Positions 28,726 to 36,766 of a stretch of DNA of 64,000 nucleotides are shown piece after piece. The stretch is from an uncultured delta proteobacterium (lineage in GTDB: Bacteria; Desulfobacterota; Desulfovibrionia; Desulfovibrionales; Desulfovibrionaceae). The notes under the pieces were generated by a model, which saw only the letters and a list, made by a program, of their open reading frames with translations, was not told the origin of the DNA and did no database searches. Position numbers and translations under genes: made by a program. The stretch covers positions 62,001 to 126,000 of the forward strand of contig LT599018.1 of assembly GCA_900079685.1 (NCBI GenBank), written 5' to 3'. Position 1 is the stretch's first letter. Each line of letters starts with the position of its first letter.

Positions 28726-30006
28726 CTAAATCAGCCAGCCCAGGGGGACGAGCGAGAGTTTCGGGAAGAACACGAGCAGGAACAGAATGACTATTTCCAC
28801 GAGAATAAACGGCAGCATCTTGGAGACCAGTGCCGGAAGCTTGATGTTGCCTATGCCGCAGATAACGTACAGCACTGTTCCGACCGGAGGCGTGATGACG
28901 CCTATGCCCAGGTTCAGGATGAAACACAGACCGAAGTGGTACGGGTCAATCCCGGCCTGCTGGATAAGCGGGTAAAACACCGGCGCGAAAATGAGGACGT
29001 TGGGCGTGAGGTCCATGACCATGCCGGCGACCAGCAGGAATATCATGATGATGAACAGCAGCAGGTTGGGGTTGCCGATGAACGGTTCGAAAATGCTCAC
29101 GATGTGCATGGGAATCCGGGCCATGGTGATAAAGTAGCCGACAGCCGTGGCCGTCGCCACGATGAGCATGACCACCGCGGTCGTTCTGGCCGCGGCCGCG
29201 CTGACGCGCAACAACTGCCGGAAGGTGAGTTCCCGGTACCAGAACATGCAGACGCCGATGGCGTACATGGCGCAGAAGGCGCCGCCTTCGGTCGGCGTGA
29301 ACACGCCGAAGCGGATGCCGCCGAGGAGCAGCACGGGCAGCAGGAAGGCCGGGCTCGCATCGATAAGGATGGTCCTGGCCTGCTCGCGCGTAAACGTGAT
29401 GGTTTCGGTGTAGCCGTCTTTGCGGACGATGAACCACCAGACGATCATCAGGCCCAAACCCAGGAAGAGGCCGGGGAACAGGCCGATCATGAACAGCTTG
29501 GTCACGGACAGGCTGACCGTGGAACCGAGAATGATGAAGTTCGTGCTCGGCGGGATGATCGGCCCGAGGATGGCGCCGGAGGCGATAATGCCGCCCGCGC
29601 GGCCTGGGTTGTAGCCGACCCGTTTCATCATGGGGAGCAGAAGACCGCCGAGCGCCGCCGCTTCACCCACGGAGCTGCCCATAAGACCGGCGAAGATGAT
29701 GCTGGCGATAATCGCCGCATACCCGAGGCCCCCCTTGACCCTGCCGATCAGAAGCTGGGCCAGGTCCACCACCCGTTTGGAGAGGCCGCCCGCGGCCATG
29801 ATTTCCCCGGCGAACACGAAGAAGGGAATGGCCATCAGGGGATAGTTGTTGGCCCCGTCCACCATGATGTTGGGGATGGTCATCACGTCCCACATGCCGC
29901 CGGCAAACATCAGCACGATGGAACACAGGACGAGCACAAGGGAGATGGGGATGCCGAGAGCCAGAAAGACAGCCAGACTGCCGAAGAAGTAAATGAGTTG
30001 ATCCAT
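28726..30006 (-). CDS. dctM: TRAP transporter large permease DctM
   Basis: 426-residue polytopic permease (about 12 helices) of the DctM family, which carries the substrate in symport with Na+. Family segments include LGIPISLVLVL near the N-terminus, GGIIASGAILGPIIPPS and NLGIGVITPPVGTVLY. It is the last gene of the leftward dctP-dctQ-dctM set, 6 bases after dctQ. The substrate is unknown; TRAP systems move C4-dicarboxylates, sulfonates, sugar acids and related anions. Confidence 0.95.
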   Translation of the reverse strand: MDQLIYFFGSLAVFLALGIPISLVLVLCSIVLMFAGGMWDVMTIPNIMVDGANNYPLMAIPFFVFAGEIMAAGGLSKRVVDLAQLLIGRVKGGLGYAAIIASIIFAGLMGSSVGEAAALGGLLLPMMKRVGYNPGRAGGIIASGAILGPIIPPSTNFIILGSTVSLSVTKLFMIGLFPGLFLGLGLMIVWWFIVRKDGYTETITFTREQARTILIDASPAFLLPVLLLGGIRFGVFTPTEGGAFCAMYAIGVCMFWYRELTFRQLLRVSAAAARTTAVVMLIVATATAVGYFITMARIPMHIVSIFEPFIGNPNLLLFIIMIFLLVAGMVMDLTPNVLIFAPVFYPLIQQAGIDPYHFGLCFILNLGIGVITPPVGTVLYVICGIGNIKLPALVSKMLPFILVEIVILFLLVFFPKLSLVPLGWLI

Positions 30007-30012
30007 GTGCGT

Positions 30013-30570
30013 TTACTCCTCGAACGTCATCTGTTGCGGGTCGTAGCTGGCTTTGTGGTATTCGGAAGCCGGCTTTCGCAGCATTGCAACAAGTTCCTTG
30101 CCCCGGATGATGATGGCGACGAACGCCATGATCGGCAGCGCGGCGGAAATAACGCCCATGTTGATGCCGGTTGCGACGGACACCGTGTCCAGCATCTGCG
30201 CGACGAGGGCGATGCCGCCCCAGAGCAGAAGCACAATAGCCGCAAGGCCCAGAAGCTGGGCGATAATATCGAGGGCCTTTCGCGTCATCCCGCCGAACAA
30301 GCCCACGAACATGTCAACCGCGATGTGCTTTTTACGGTAAAACGCCTCGATGGCGCTGTAGAACGTGATGAACATGAACAGGAACCGGGCCCATTCCTCG
30401 CTGGGCGCAAAAGCGGACCGGAACACGTACCGCAAAAAGGCGTTGTAAAAAACCAGGCCGATCATGCCCAGAAAAATGACGGCACAAAAGATCTGGAAGG
30501 CGAATTCGCCTTTGGAGTCTTGCGGCACCGGGGGCTGTACCCAGGTGCCGGGTGAACTGTCGTTCGTCAT
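30013..30570 (-). CDS. dctQ: TRAP transporter small permease DctQ
   Basis: 185-residue protein with four hydrophobic helices, the usual DctQ layout, including the amphipathic FYRKKHIAVDMF segment between helices 2 and 3. It pairs with DctM. The start at 30570 (MTNDSS...) gives a short polar lead before the first helix. Separated from dctP by 139 bases containing a terminator-like hairpin. Confidence 0.92.
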   Translation of the reverse strand: MTNDSSPGTWVQPPVPQDSKGEFAFQIFCAVIFLGMIGLVFYNAFLRYVFRSAFAPSEEWARFLFMFITFYSAIEAFYRKKHIAVDMFVGLFGGMTRKALDIIAQLLGLAAIVLLLWGGIALVAQMLDTVSVATGINMGVISAALPIMAFVAIIIRGKELVAMLRKPASEYHKASYDPQQMTFEE

Positions 30571-30656
30571 AGATACCCCATGTTGTTACGGCGGCGCATA
30601 CCGCCGCAAACAGATGCTCATTAAGAATTGCCGCCGGCGTTTTCACCGGCGGAAAA

Positions 30657-30694
30657 CAAAAAAAAGAAAAGGAGAGGGGGTCTACCCCCTCTCC
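30657..30694 (-). terminator. Terminator-like hairpin between dctP and dctQM
   Basis: On the minus strand a 10-bp GC stem (ggagaggggg paired to ccccctctcc, 4-base loop) is followed by TTTTC and eight T. It lies 15 bases after the dctP stop, inside what would otherwise be one operon. A second GC-rich inverted repeat (ccgccggc type) follows at about 30631-30653. Confidence 0.88.
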
Positions 30695-30709
30695 AGGATT
30701 TGTCGGGAC

Positions 30710-31702
30710 TTACTTATACGAGTCGGCGCTTTCCAGAATTTCCTTGGCGTTGGGGACCGTGTCGTAGAACAGCTTCCAGCTGCGCTTGCCGGCTTCCACC
30801 ATGGCGTCGTGGAATTCCTTGGAGGGTCTGTTGATCTTGCCGCCTTCCTTTTCGATGTTGGCAATGGCCTTGCCTTCAAGTTCGCCCATCAGGTTCCACA
30901 CCCAGTCGGCGGATTCTTTGGCGGCCTGGTCGAACCATTTCCTGTCCTGTTCGGGCAGGCCCTGGTAGAACTTTTCATTGATGTACAGGGAGTGGATAAC
31001 CAGGATGTGGCCGGAAAGCGTGATGTTGGGGGTGATTTCATACATCTTCAGGGCCGCGATATCCACGATGGGGCTGTCGCCGCCGTCGATAACGCCCTGG
31101 TCAAGAGCGGCGGGCACTTCGGCAAACGGCATGGGCTGGCCGCTGATGCCGCATTCTTTCGCGAAGTTGATGTACAAGGGAATGTTGGGCACGCGCATGC
31201 GCAGGCCGTCCAGATCTTTCATGCTGGTAAGGGCTTTCTTGGAATAGAAGTGACGGAAGCCCAGGGGGAAGGCGTTCATGGTGCGCAGGCCGGATTTTTC
31301 CGGGAAGCCCGCGTTGATGAGGTCAAAGGTTTTGCCTTCCATGGCCCGTCTGGCGTGGGCCAGATCGTTGAACAGCATGGGGGTTTCCAGCATGGCCATG
31401 GCCGGATGCAGCGCGGAGGTCTGGGTGCCGGTGGCGCACATCTGGATGGTGCCGCGGCGGGTGCTGGCGATATAGGCGTCTTCCTTCCCGAGCTGGCTGT
31501 TGGGGAACACCTGCGTTTCATACTTGCCGTTGGACAGTTTGGCCAGAATTTCGCCGAACTTGTGCATGCCGAGGGTTTCCGGCTCGCCTTCGGGCTTCAT
31601 GCCGGCTATTTTAATAATGACCTTGTCGGCTGCCGTCGCGGTAGCGGTAAGTCCGAGACCCAGAACCAGAAGAGCGAGGAGAAGGATGCCAAAACGTTTC
31701 AT
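30710..31702 (-). CDS. dctP: TRAP transporter substrate-binding protein DctP
   Basis: 330-residue periplasmic solute-binding protein. The signal peptide is MKRFGILLLALLVLGL followed by an ATATAADK cleavage region. The conserved binding-site arginine region is LRMRVPNIPLY, and FPLGFRHFYSKK is typical of the family. Captures the substrate and delivers it to DctQM. The start at 31702 follows AAGGAGCTCGCTCT; an upstream frame extension of 18 codons lacks this context. Preceded by an AT-rich leader. Confidence 0.94.
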   Translation of the reverse strand: MKRFGILLLALLVLGLGLTATATAADKVIIKIAGMKPEGEPETLGMHKFGEILAKLSNGKYETQVFPNSQLGKEDAYIASTRRGTIQMCATGTQTSALHPAMAMLETPMLFNDLAHARRAMEGKTFDLINAGFPEKSGLRTMNAFPLGFRHFYSKKALTSMKDLDGLRMRVPNIPLYINFAKECGISGQPMPFAEVPAALDQGVIDGGDSPIVDIAALKMYEITPNITLSGHILVIHSLYINEKFYQGLPEQDRKWFDQAAKESADWVWNLMGELEGKAIANIEKEGGKINRPSKEFHDAMVEAGKRSWKLFYDTVPNAKEILESADSYK

Positions 31703-32101
31703 AGAGCGAGCTCCTTGAAAAAGGTTGGTTTTGATGGTGAGGAAAAACAAAACCACAACAAATAGTTACCTAGCGCGGTACGGCCACCGCGATCGAATAA
31801 GCGGTATATTACTCATGAGGCTGTTTCATGTCGAGGCAGAAAAGTCATTTTATGTGTAGAAAAATAATGTGACGGGAAAATCTATTTGTCCGGCATAGAA
31901 AAACGAATAAAACAGCCAATAACGCCTCCTAATACAGGAGGATATCCAACGGCTGCCGCCGCGCGGTGCTTGTTCATCCTCCGCTTAGGGAGAGCCGCCG
32001 GAGGCAGCCCGGCGGAGGGCTGTTTCCGCCGGGTGCAGCAAGCCTGCCCGGCGGAAACAGCGGGCAACACTGCCCTTTGAAAAAATACGCTGAGGGCGTC
32101 T
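31703..32101. other. Intergenic region upstream of dctP
   Basis: 399 bases between dctP and the next leftward gene. The part nearest dctP (31730-31920) is AT-rich and presumably holds the dctP promoter; no individual box is convincing. A perfect 14-bp inverted repeat (32020-32033 with 32047-32060, ctgtttccgccggg) forms a GC-rich hairpin 42 bases after the HAD stop and may terminate or stabilise that transcript. No gene is seen. Confidence 0.6.
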
Positions 32102-32872
32102 CTATTGCAACTGCCCCAGGTCGTCGAGCACGAGAGTCGGTTGGCGGTCCAGCCCGGGAAGATCCTCGCGGGTGCTTTCCCCGGACAAGACGAGGATAAA
32201 GTCCATGCCCGCGTTTTCCGCCATGACCTTGTCCGTGTACAGCCGGTCCCCGACCATGACCATTTCCTCCGGCCTGTAGCGGGCGAGAAGCGGTTCGACA
32301 ATCAGGGTCGAGGGTTTGCCGAAGATCAACTCCGGCCTGCGTTTGACCGCTTTCTCATACAGCGCGAGGAAGCTGCCGGTATCCGGCAGAGGGCCTCTGG
32401 GGGAAGGGCAGACGTCGTCGGGGTGCGTCGCCCAGAAGCGCACGTCCGGGCGCTGCAACAGGAGGCAGGATTCCGCGAGTTTCTGGTAGGTCAGTTCCGT
32501 GTCGTAGCCCACCACGACCAGGGAGCAGGCTTCGGAGGTCCCGAACCGCAGATTTGGCAGCCGCTCGCGCAGGTACGCCAGAAAGTTGGCGTTGCCCACG
32601 GGATATATTTCCGCAATCCCCTCGCTTTCAAGCCTGTCCGCCAGAGGAATGAGCGGGGAGAGCATCCGGGGAAGATCCATGTCTATTCCCATGCCCCGCA
32701 GTTTCGTCACATAATCGTTGAGGTTTTTGGAGGTGTTGTTGGTCAGAAAATGGATGTCAAACCGTTGCAGGTTGCGGCGGATAAAGTCCACCGTTCCCGC
32801 AATGGGCTTGTCTCCCATGTATACCGTGCCGTCGAGGTCGAAAACGAAGCAGCGCTTTTTCGCAATATCCAT
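32102..32872 (-). CDS. HAD-IIA phosphatase, NagD/PGP-like
   Basis: 256-residue HAD hydrolase with DLDGTVYMGDKPI (nucleophile and a HAD-IIA signature), LTNNTSKN (motif II), a C2 cap with VVVGYDTELTYQKL, K in FGKPS (motif III) and MVGDRLYTDKVMA (motif IV). Family members dephosphorylate nucleotides, pyridoxal phosphate or glycolytic side products; the substrate here is not assignable. The start at 32872 has GCGGAGATTCT before it. The same frame runs another 98 codons upstream into unrelated sequence. Apparently monocistronic. Confidence 0.9.
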   Translation of the reverse strand: MDIAKKRCFVFDLDGTVYMGDKPIAGTVDFIRRNLQRFDIHFLTNNTSKNLNDYVTKLRGMGIDMDLPRMLSPLIPLADRLESEGIAEIYPVGNANFLAYLRERLPNLRFGTSEACSLVVVGYDTELTYQKLAESCLLLQRPDVRFWATHPDDVCPSPRGPLPDTGSFLALYEKAVKRRPELIFGKPSTLIVEPLLARYRPEEMVMVGDRLYTDKVMAENAGMDFILVLSGESTREDLPGLDRQPTLVLDDLGQLQ

Positions 32873-33035
32873 AGAATCTCCGCAAATGTGAGGTGAACTG
32901 GTTCGGGCACTATGCACTACTTTCGCGCGAGAATAAATAGAGTTGTAAAAACCGGAGCGTAGCGATATATAAACGGTATGGGATCGTGTGAAAGGCTTGC
33001 CTCGCCAAGCCGGCCGCGCGGTCCGGGGAGGCGGT

Positions 33036-33266
33036 ATGGTCGGTATGAAATTTACGGACCCGCACAAGATTGTGACGGAATACCTCACGGAATACGCGTG
33101 CAAGCATCTGAGCGGTTCCAGGGGGAACATAACGGCTGAGGGGCTTGCCCATGTGTTGGCCGGCATGCGTATTTCCCGCTACTACCGGATGGATATCCCG
33201 GAAAGCGACAGAAATTTTATGGCCCGCGAATTTTTGCGCGGCATTTTGACGGATAGCGCGGTCTGA
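33036..33266 (+). CDS. Small hypothetical protein
   Basis: 76 residues, with a basic-aromatic centre (RISRYYRMDIP) and no membrane segment. The start at 33036 is backed by GGGGAGG four bases upstream; a nearby in-frame ATG at 33045 is an alternative. No family recognised. It is divergent from the HAD gene and ends 10 bases before a long bidirectional terminator, which supports its being a real transcription unit. Confidence 0.6.
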   Translation: MVGMKFTDPHKIVTEYLTEYACKHLSGSRGNITAEGLAHVLAGMRISRYYRMDIPESDRNFMAREFLRGILTDSAV

Positions 33267-33275
33267 CCCGTTCCG

Positions 33276-33325
33276 TCCCTGGAAACAAAAACTCCCGCTC
33301 AGGCGGGAGTTTTTGTTTCCAGGGA
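33276..33325. terminator. Bidirectional terminator with 23-bp arms
   Basis: Perfect inverted repeat, 33276-33298 with 33303-33325, four-base loop, containing ctcccgc/gcgggag flanked by A5 and T5. It lies between the convergent 76-residue gene and the envelope operon and abuts the stop of the latter. Confidence 0.95.
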
Positions 33326-34183
33326 TTATTTTTGAGATTTGAGCCGCTTCCCGGGCGAATCCTGGTAATAGTTCCGGTCGGACAGGACGCCGTCGCCGGG
33401 GGTGTCACGTCCGGACAGTTGGGCGGCTATCGTATCCGCCGCCGTGGCCATGGCGCGGGCGCTCAGCCGGTTCAAAACGGCGTCGTAGTCGCTGGTTTCA
33501 CCGGTGATGCGGGCGGCGGAGCCGGAAGCGACGTCGGCAATGAGCACTTTTCCGGTTACGGCGTCTTTTATCGTATACGCGCAGTGCAGTTGCGATTCGG
33601 CCCGGATGCGGATGCTCCCGGCGATACGGTTCGGCGCGCCCACGGCTTCCCGGAAAAGCGTGACGTTCCCTTCCAGGATATGCGTTGCCGCGCGGTTATG
33701 GACAGAAGGCGCGGGAGAGGCGGGCGGCGTTTCCCGCGGCGCTTTTTCATTTTCCGCCGTGCCGTTGGAATTGGGGGAACCGGCGGGTTCAGCGGCCTCC
33801 GACAACGGGATGGGGGCGTTCGCAGCAGCTTCCTCTTTTTCTTCTTCCAGCGGCGTCACGATGAGGGGGGCGTCGCTCCCTTCCTGGGGCGCTACGCCTT
33901 CCTTTACCGGAGGCTCGGCGCCGTTTTCCTCCGGTTTGCTCGCGGCGGCGGTTTTACCGTGGTGCACGGAGAGCCCGGCTTTTTGCAGGGCAAAGGCCAG
34001 CTGGGAATGGAAAGACGCGGGCAAGTGGCGGTCAGGGGAAATATCGGGCGTTGCCGGGAACGCAAAATCCCTGATCTCAATGACCGCGTCGTCGGGCAGT
34101 AAAAACGGGGCCGCAAGGGCGGGGTGCGCCGGTAAAAGCAACAAGGCGGCAAAAATGATAATCCGGTACAGTCTGTAAAACAT
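33326..34183 (-). CDS. Exported protein of unknown function, end of lipoprotein operon
   Basis: 285-residue protein with a clear signal peptide (FYRLYRIIIFAALLLLPAHP, cleavage near ALAAP). There is an N-terminal region with FAFPATPDISPD, a long Glu/Pro/Ala/Ser linker (~80-160), then a compact domain containing THILEGNVTLFRE and a basic C-terminus. The second domain recalls CsgG/LpoB-type alpha/beta folds, where strands read as 'I..G.VT', but similarity is too slight for a firm call. It is the last of four leftward genes (COG3014, YcfL, LpoB, this), 40 bases after lpoB. Confidence 0.7.
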   Translation of the reverse strand: MFYRLYRIIIFAALLLLPAHPALAAPFLLPDDAVIEIRDFAFPATPDISPDRHLPASFHSQLAFALQKAGLSVHHGKTAAASKPEENGAEPPVKEGVAPQEGSDAPLIVTPLEEEKEEAAANAPIPLSEAAEPAGSPNSNGTAENEKAPRETPPASPAPSVHNRAATHILEGNVTLFREAVGAPNRIAGSIRIRAESQLHCAYTIKDAVTGKVLIADVASGSAARITGETSDYDAVLNRLSARAMATAADTIAAQLSGRDTPGDGVLSDRNYYQDSPGKRLKSQK

Positions 34184-34223
34184 ATCTTCTCCCTCCCCCG
34201 GTATGGCACCGTGGGAGACGCTC

Positions 34224-34838
34224 TTACCAGCCGATTTTCGGCTTGGTTGTCCGTTTGCGGATTTCCTGCTCGTCCGCCCAGACGATTTCGCCGCTTTGGG
34301 GGTCGGTCATTTCCAGGGTAATCTGATAGAAAACATCGCCCACGGTTTTGGTGCGTTTTCTGATGGAACGCACCGCGCCGGTAATGATGTAGTCCGTGTC
34401 CGCCATGAGTTTGTTTTCGCTCCGCGTGGTGGCGGTTTCCGTCAGGTCGCGCTCGGCGAAAACGTCGTCAAGGTTGGATTCGTCCGCCAGGAACCGGACA
34501 GCGCCGGAGCGGAGGAGCCGGATGCGAATTTTATCGGTGATACCCTTGGTGTCGATGTGCTCGTCCGTGTAGTTTTTGACCTCGCGCAGCCGGATTTTGG
34601 GATGGGCGGCGGCCTGGGCTATCCAGCGGGAGGACAGGAGCGACTGGGTCATGCTTTCGGCGGTGGTTTGCAGGTCCGTGGAGCCCCAGCCCGTGGTCAC
34701 GGTTTCCTCGGCCTGGGAGTCGTCGTAGGTCACCTCCCCGTCGCCGGAGACGCGGCCGGTCTGCGGGCCGCCGCAGGCCGCCAGCAGGAGGACGAGGGAC
34801 AAGAAGGCGATGCGGTGCAATGGAGTGCGGCAGGTCAT
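34224..34838 (-). CDS. lpoB: Penicillin-binding protein activator LpoB
   Basis: 204-residue outer-membrane lipoprotein with signal peptide and lipobox LLAACGG. Then comes a short linker and the LpoB/CsgG-like domain with ESMTQSLLSSRWI, LREVKNYTDEHIDTKGITDKIR, MADTDYIITGAVRSI and WADEQEIRK near the end. In E. coli LpoB reaches through peptidoglycan to stimulate PBP1B. The linker here is short (about 30 residues). It lies next to a ycfL-like gene just as in enterics, strengthening the call. Confidence 0.88.
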   Translation of the reverse strand: MTCRTPLHRIAFLSLVLLLAACGGPQTGRVSGDGEVTYDDSQAEETVTTGWGSTDLQTTAESMTQSLLSSRWIAQAAAHPKIRLREVKNYTDEHIDTKGITDKIRIRLLRSGAVRFLADESNLDDVFAERDLTETATTRSENKLMADTDYIITGAVRSIRKRTKTVGDVFYQITLEMTDPQSGEIVWADEQEIRKRTTKPKIGW

Positions 34839-34840
34839 GG

Positions 34841-35200
34841 TTATTTACTCGCGTCGTTGGAAATGAGAACGGTATATTCCGTCGCGCCCGGAACGGTGGA
34901 GCGTTCCTTGATATACACCGGGGCGCCGCCTTTGACGATTACCGGGCGCCACGATGTCTGCTCGATCATCGCACCGTCCTTGTCGAACCAGAGAACGCGG
35001 TACACGCTGTGCTGGACGGAGCCGGAGTCCTTGTTCACCAGCATGGCGGAAAGTACCAGAAAGTCGCCGTCAACCACATGGCTGATGGTATCGACCTTGA
35101 CGTCCTTGGTGTCGGTATACACATGGGTCGACCTGCCGCAGCCTACGGCAAGGACGAGGCCGCACAAGGCGACCGCCAGGAAAAATCTAATACGTGACAT
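34841..35200 (-). CDS. ycfL: YcfL-family lipoprotein (DUF1425)
   Basis: 119-residue protein with signal peptide and a lipid-attachment cysteine in LAVGCGR, followed by one beta-sandwich domain (VLSAMLVNKDSGSVQHSVYRVLWFD). In enterics ycfL is the neighbour of lpoB; the same pairing is seen here with a two-base gap. The start lies 14 bases inside the end of the upstream COG3014 gene. The molecular role is unknown, and it is presumed to belong with LpoB function. Confidence 0.82.
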   Translation of the reverse strand: MSRIRFFLAVALCGLVLAVGCGRSTHVYTDTKDVKVDTISHVVDGDFLVLSAMLVNKDSGSVQHSVYRVLWFDKDGAMIEQTSWRPVIVKGGAPVYIKERSTVPGATEYTVLISNDASK

Positions 35201-36731
35201 AGTGCACCTTCACGTTGGAGTTGGAGAGTTCCGTAGCCATAACAATAACGCCTCGCACCTCCGGGGGCAAGTCCATGGAAACCTTGTCCCCGCCGACGCT
35301 CACCGTGACGGTGCTGCCGCGCGGAACGTCCGTTACCGCAAGGTAGCCGGTATTGGGAAGCGTTTCCCAGTTCCTGATGGATTCGGACATGGCGTCGGCA
35401 AGCATGTTTATGAGGGCCGAGGCCAGTGTGGCAACGAGAGGGGCGTAATCCCTCGTGTCTTCGTTGGACCGCGCCACGGCGTAGGTCGTCGCGGCAATGC
35501 CGGCCCGCGCCAAGGCGCGGCTGACGGCAAAGGTAACCTCCATGCGGACTTCGTCCCACAAGGTGCGGTAGGCCAGGACATCGGTCCGGAGCAGCGGGAG
35601 GAGTTCGATCTCGCGGTTTTCGGCTCCGTTTCGCGCGGTAACGGCCGGTTTGGAGCCGAAGACCGGCCCGGCGTAGGAAGGGAGGTCGACAAGGATTTGC
35701 CCTATGGCCGGGAAAAAGACGCGCACGCCTTCCACCCGCAGGGCCGGGCAAAGGCCGGAAAAAGCGATGACGGTCACTTCCTGGGTATCAACGGTTTTTT
35801 CTTTCTTCCCGGATGCCGGAGCGGCATTTTCGGCAATGGGGAGCGCGCTGAGCGGCAGGCGCGGCACGGCGGGCGGCGTTGCCGCGTCCGTCTTGTCCTT
35901 GCCGGAGCCTTTGCCGGTGGTCTTGCCGGGCGGTTTTCCCGGCCAGCAGTGTGTGAACAGAAGATTCGCATTGTCACTCAAGGCGATGGCGCGGCGCATG
36001 CTGACGTCCGCGGCCTGGGAGTCGTCGGCAAGGCGGTACAGAACGGCGGCCAGGGCAAAGGAAAACGGGTCCTGGTAGTTGTTGATGAGACCGCGCACAT
36101 CGTGATCGAGGAGCAGATCCCGCATGGAATAGCCCGGCGGCAGGTCCTCTGGCGATTCCAGGTATTTTTTCGATTCCAGGTATTTTTCGATGCGGGCCTG
36201 GGATTCCTCCAGCCAGATTTCCTGGCGTTTGTCCATGCGGCGCATCTCGACGGCCGCGCCGGTGAAGTCCTTCAGCATCAGGTAATTGAGGGCGTTGAAG
36301 GTGTGCAGGAGCGAGCGCTCGTACCCCACGCCGTAATACTCGTCTGCGCCGCGGGAAAACAGAACGGTTCCGGCTCCGGAGAGCAGCGTCCGCACGTTGA
36401 TGACGGCGCGGCTTTCGTAGTCTTCGAGCAGGACCAGCGCGTCATTATACGCTTTGATCGAGTCCGCCCAGCGGCCGTCAACCTGGTACACGCGGGCCAG
36501 GTTCAGGGCCGTCACGAACTCGCCGTATGATTTGTGCGTTTCCTCCAGGGATTGCTCCAGAGGTTCCAGGCTGCCCGCCGCGAGATTGGACCGGATGGAC
36601 TCCGTGGGGACCCGGCCGGCGCAGCCGGAAGACAACGCCAGGAGCAGGGCGCAAAGGCAGAGCAGCGGAAGGGTGCCGCAGCGGAAGAATTCCGGGCAAC
36701 GCGGGTGACGGCGCATGGTTTTTCTGTACAT
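35187..36731 (-). CDS. COG3014-family lipoprotein
   Basis: 514-residue protein with an N-terminal basic region, hydrophobic core and lipobox LSSGCAG. Residues ~60-240 are tetratricopeptide-like helices (LNLARVYQVDGRWADSIKAY; SLLHTFNALNYLMLKD). A Lys/Gly linker (~265-285) and a beta-rich C-terminal domain follow. This architecture matches the uncharacterised COG3014 family that travels with YcfL and LpoB in several proteobacteria. First gene of the envelope operon. A short in-frame duplication encodes KYLES twice (36158-36194). The start may be ATG 36731 or 36716. Confidence 0.8.
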   Translation of the reverse strand: MYRKTMRRHPRCPEFFRCGTLPLLCLCALLLALSSGCAGRVPTESIRSNLAAGSLEPLEQSLEETHKSYGEFVTALNLARVYQVDGRWADSIKAYNDALVLLEDYESRAVINVRTLLSGAGTVLFSRGADEYYGVGYERSLLHTFNALNYLMLKDFTGAAVEMRRMDKRQEIWLEESQARIEKYLESKKYLESPEDLPPGYSMRDLLLDHDVRGLINNYQDPFSFALAAVLYRLADDSQAADVSMRRAIALSDNANLLFTHCWPGKPPGKTTGKGSGKDKTDAATPPAVPRLPLSALPIAENAAPASGKKEKTVDTQEVTVIAFSGLCPALRVEGVRVFFPAIGQILVDLPSYAGPVFGSKPAVTARNGAENREIELLPLLRTDVLAYRTLWDEVRMEVTFAVSRALARAGIAATTYAVARSNEDTRDYAPLVATLASALINMLADAMSESIRNWETLPNTGYLAVTDVPRGSTVTVSVGGDKVSMDLPPEVRGVIVMATELSNSNVKVHYVTY

Positions 36732-36766
36732 CCCCTGGGTTAGAAGGATGCACTATACCCGAAGAT

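Noticed and set aside
28618-30555. 645-codon frame antisense to dctM-dctQ
   Set aside because: Shadow frame; the TRAP genes on the other strand are unambiguous.
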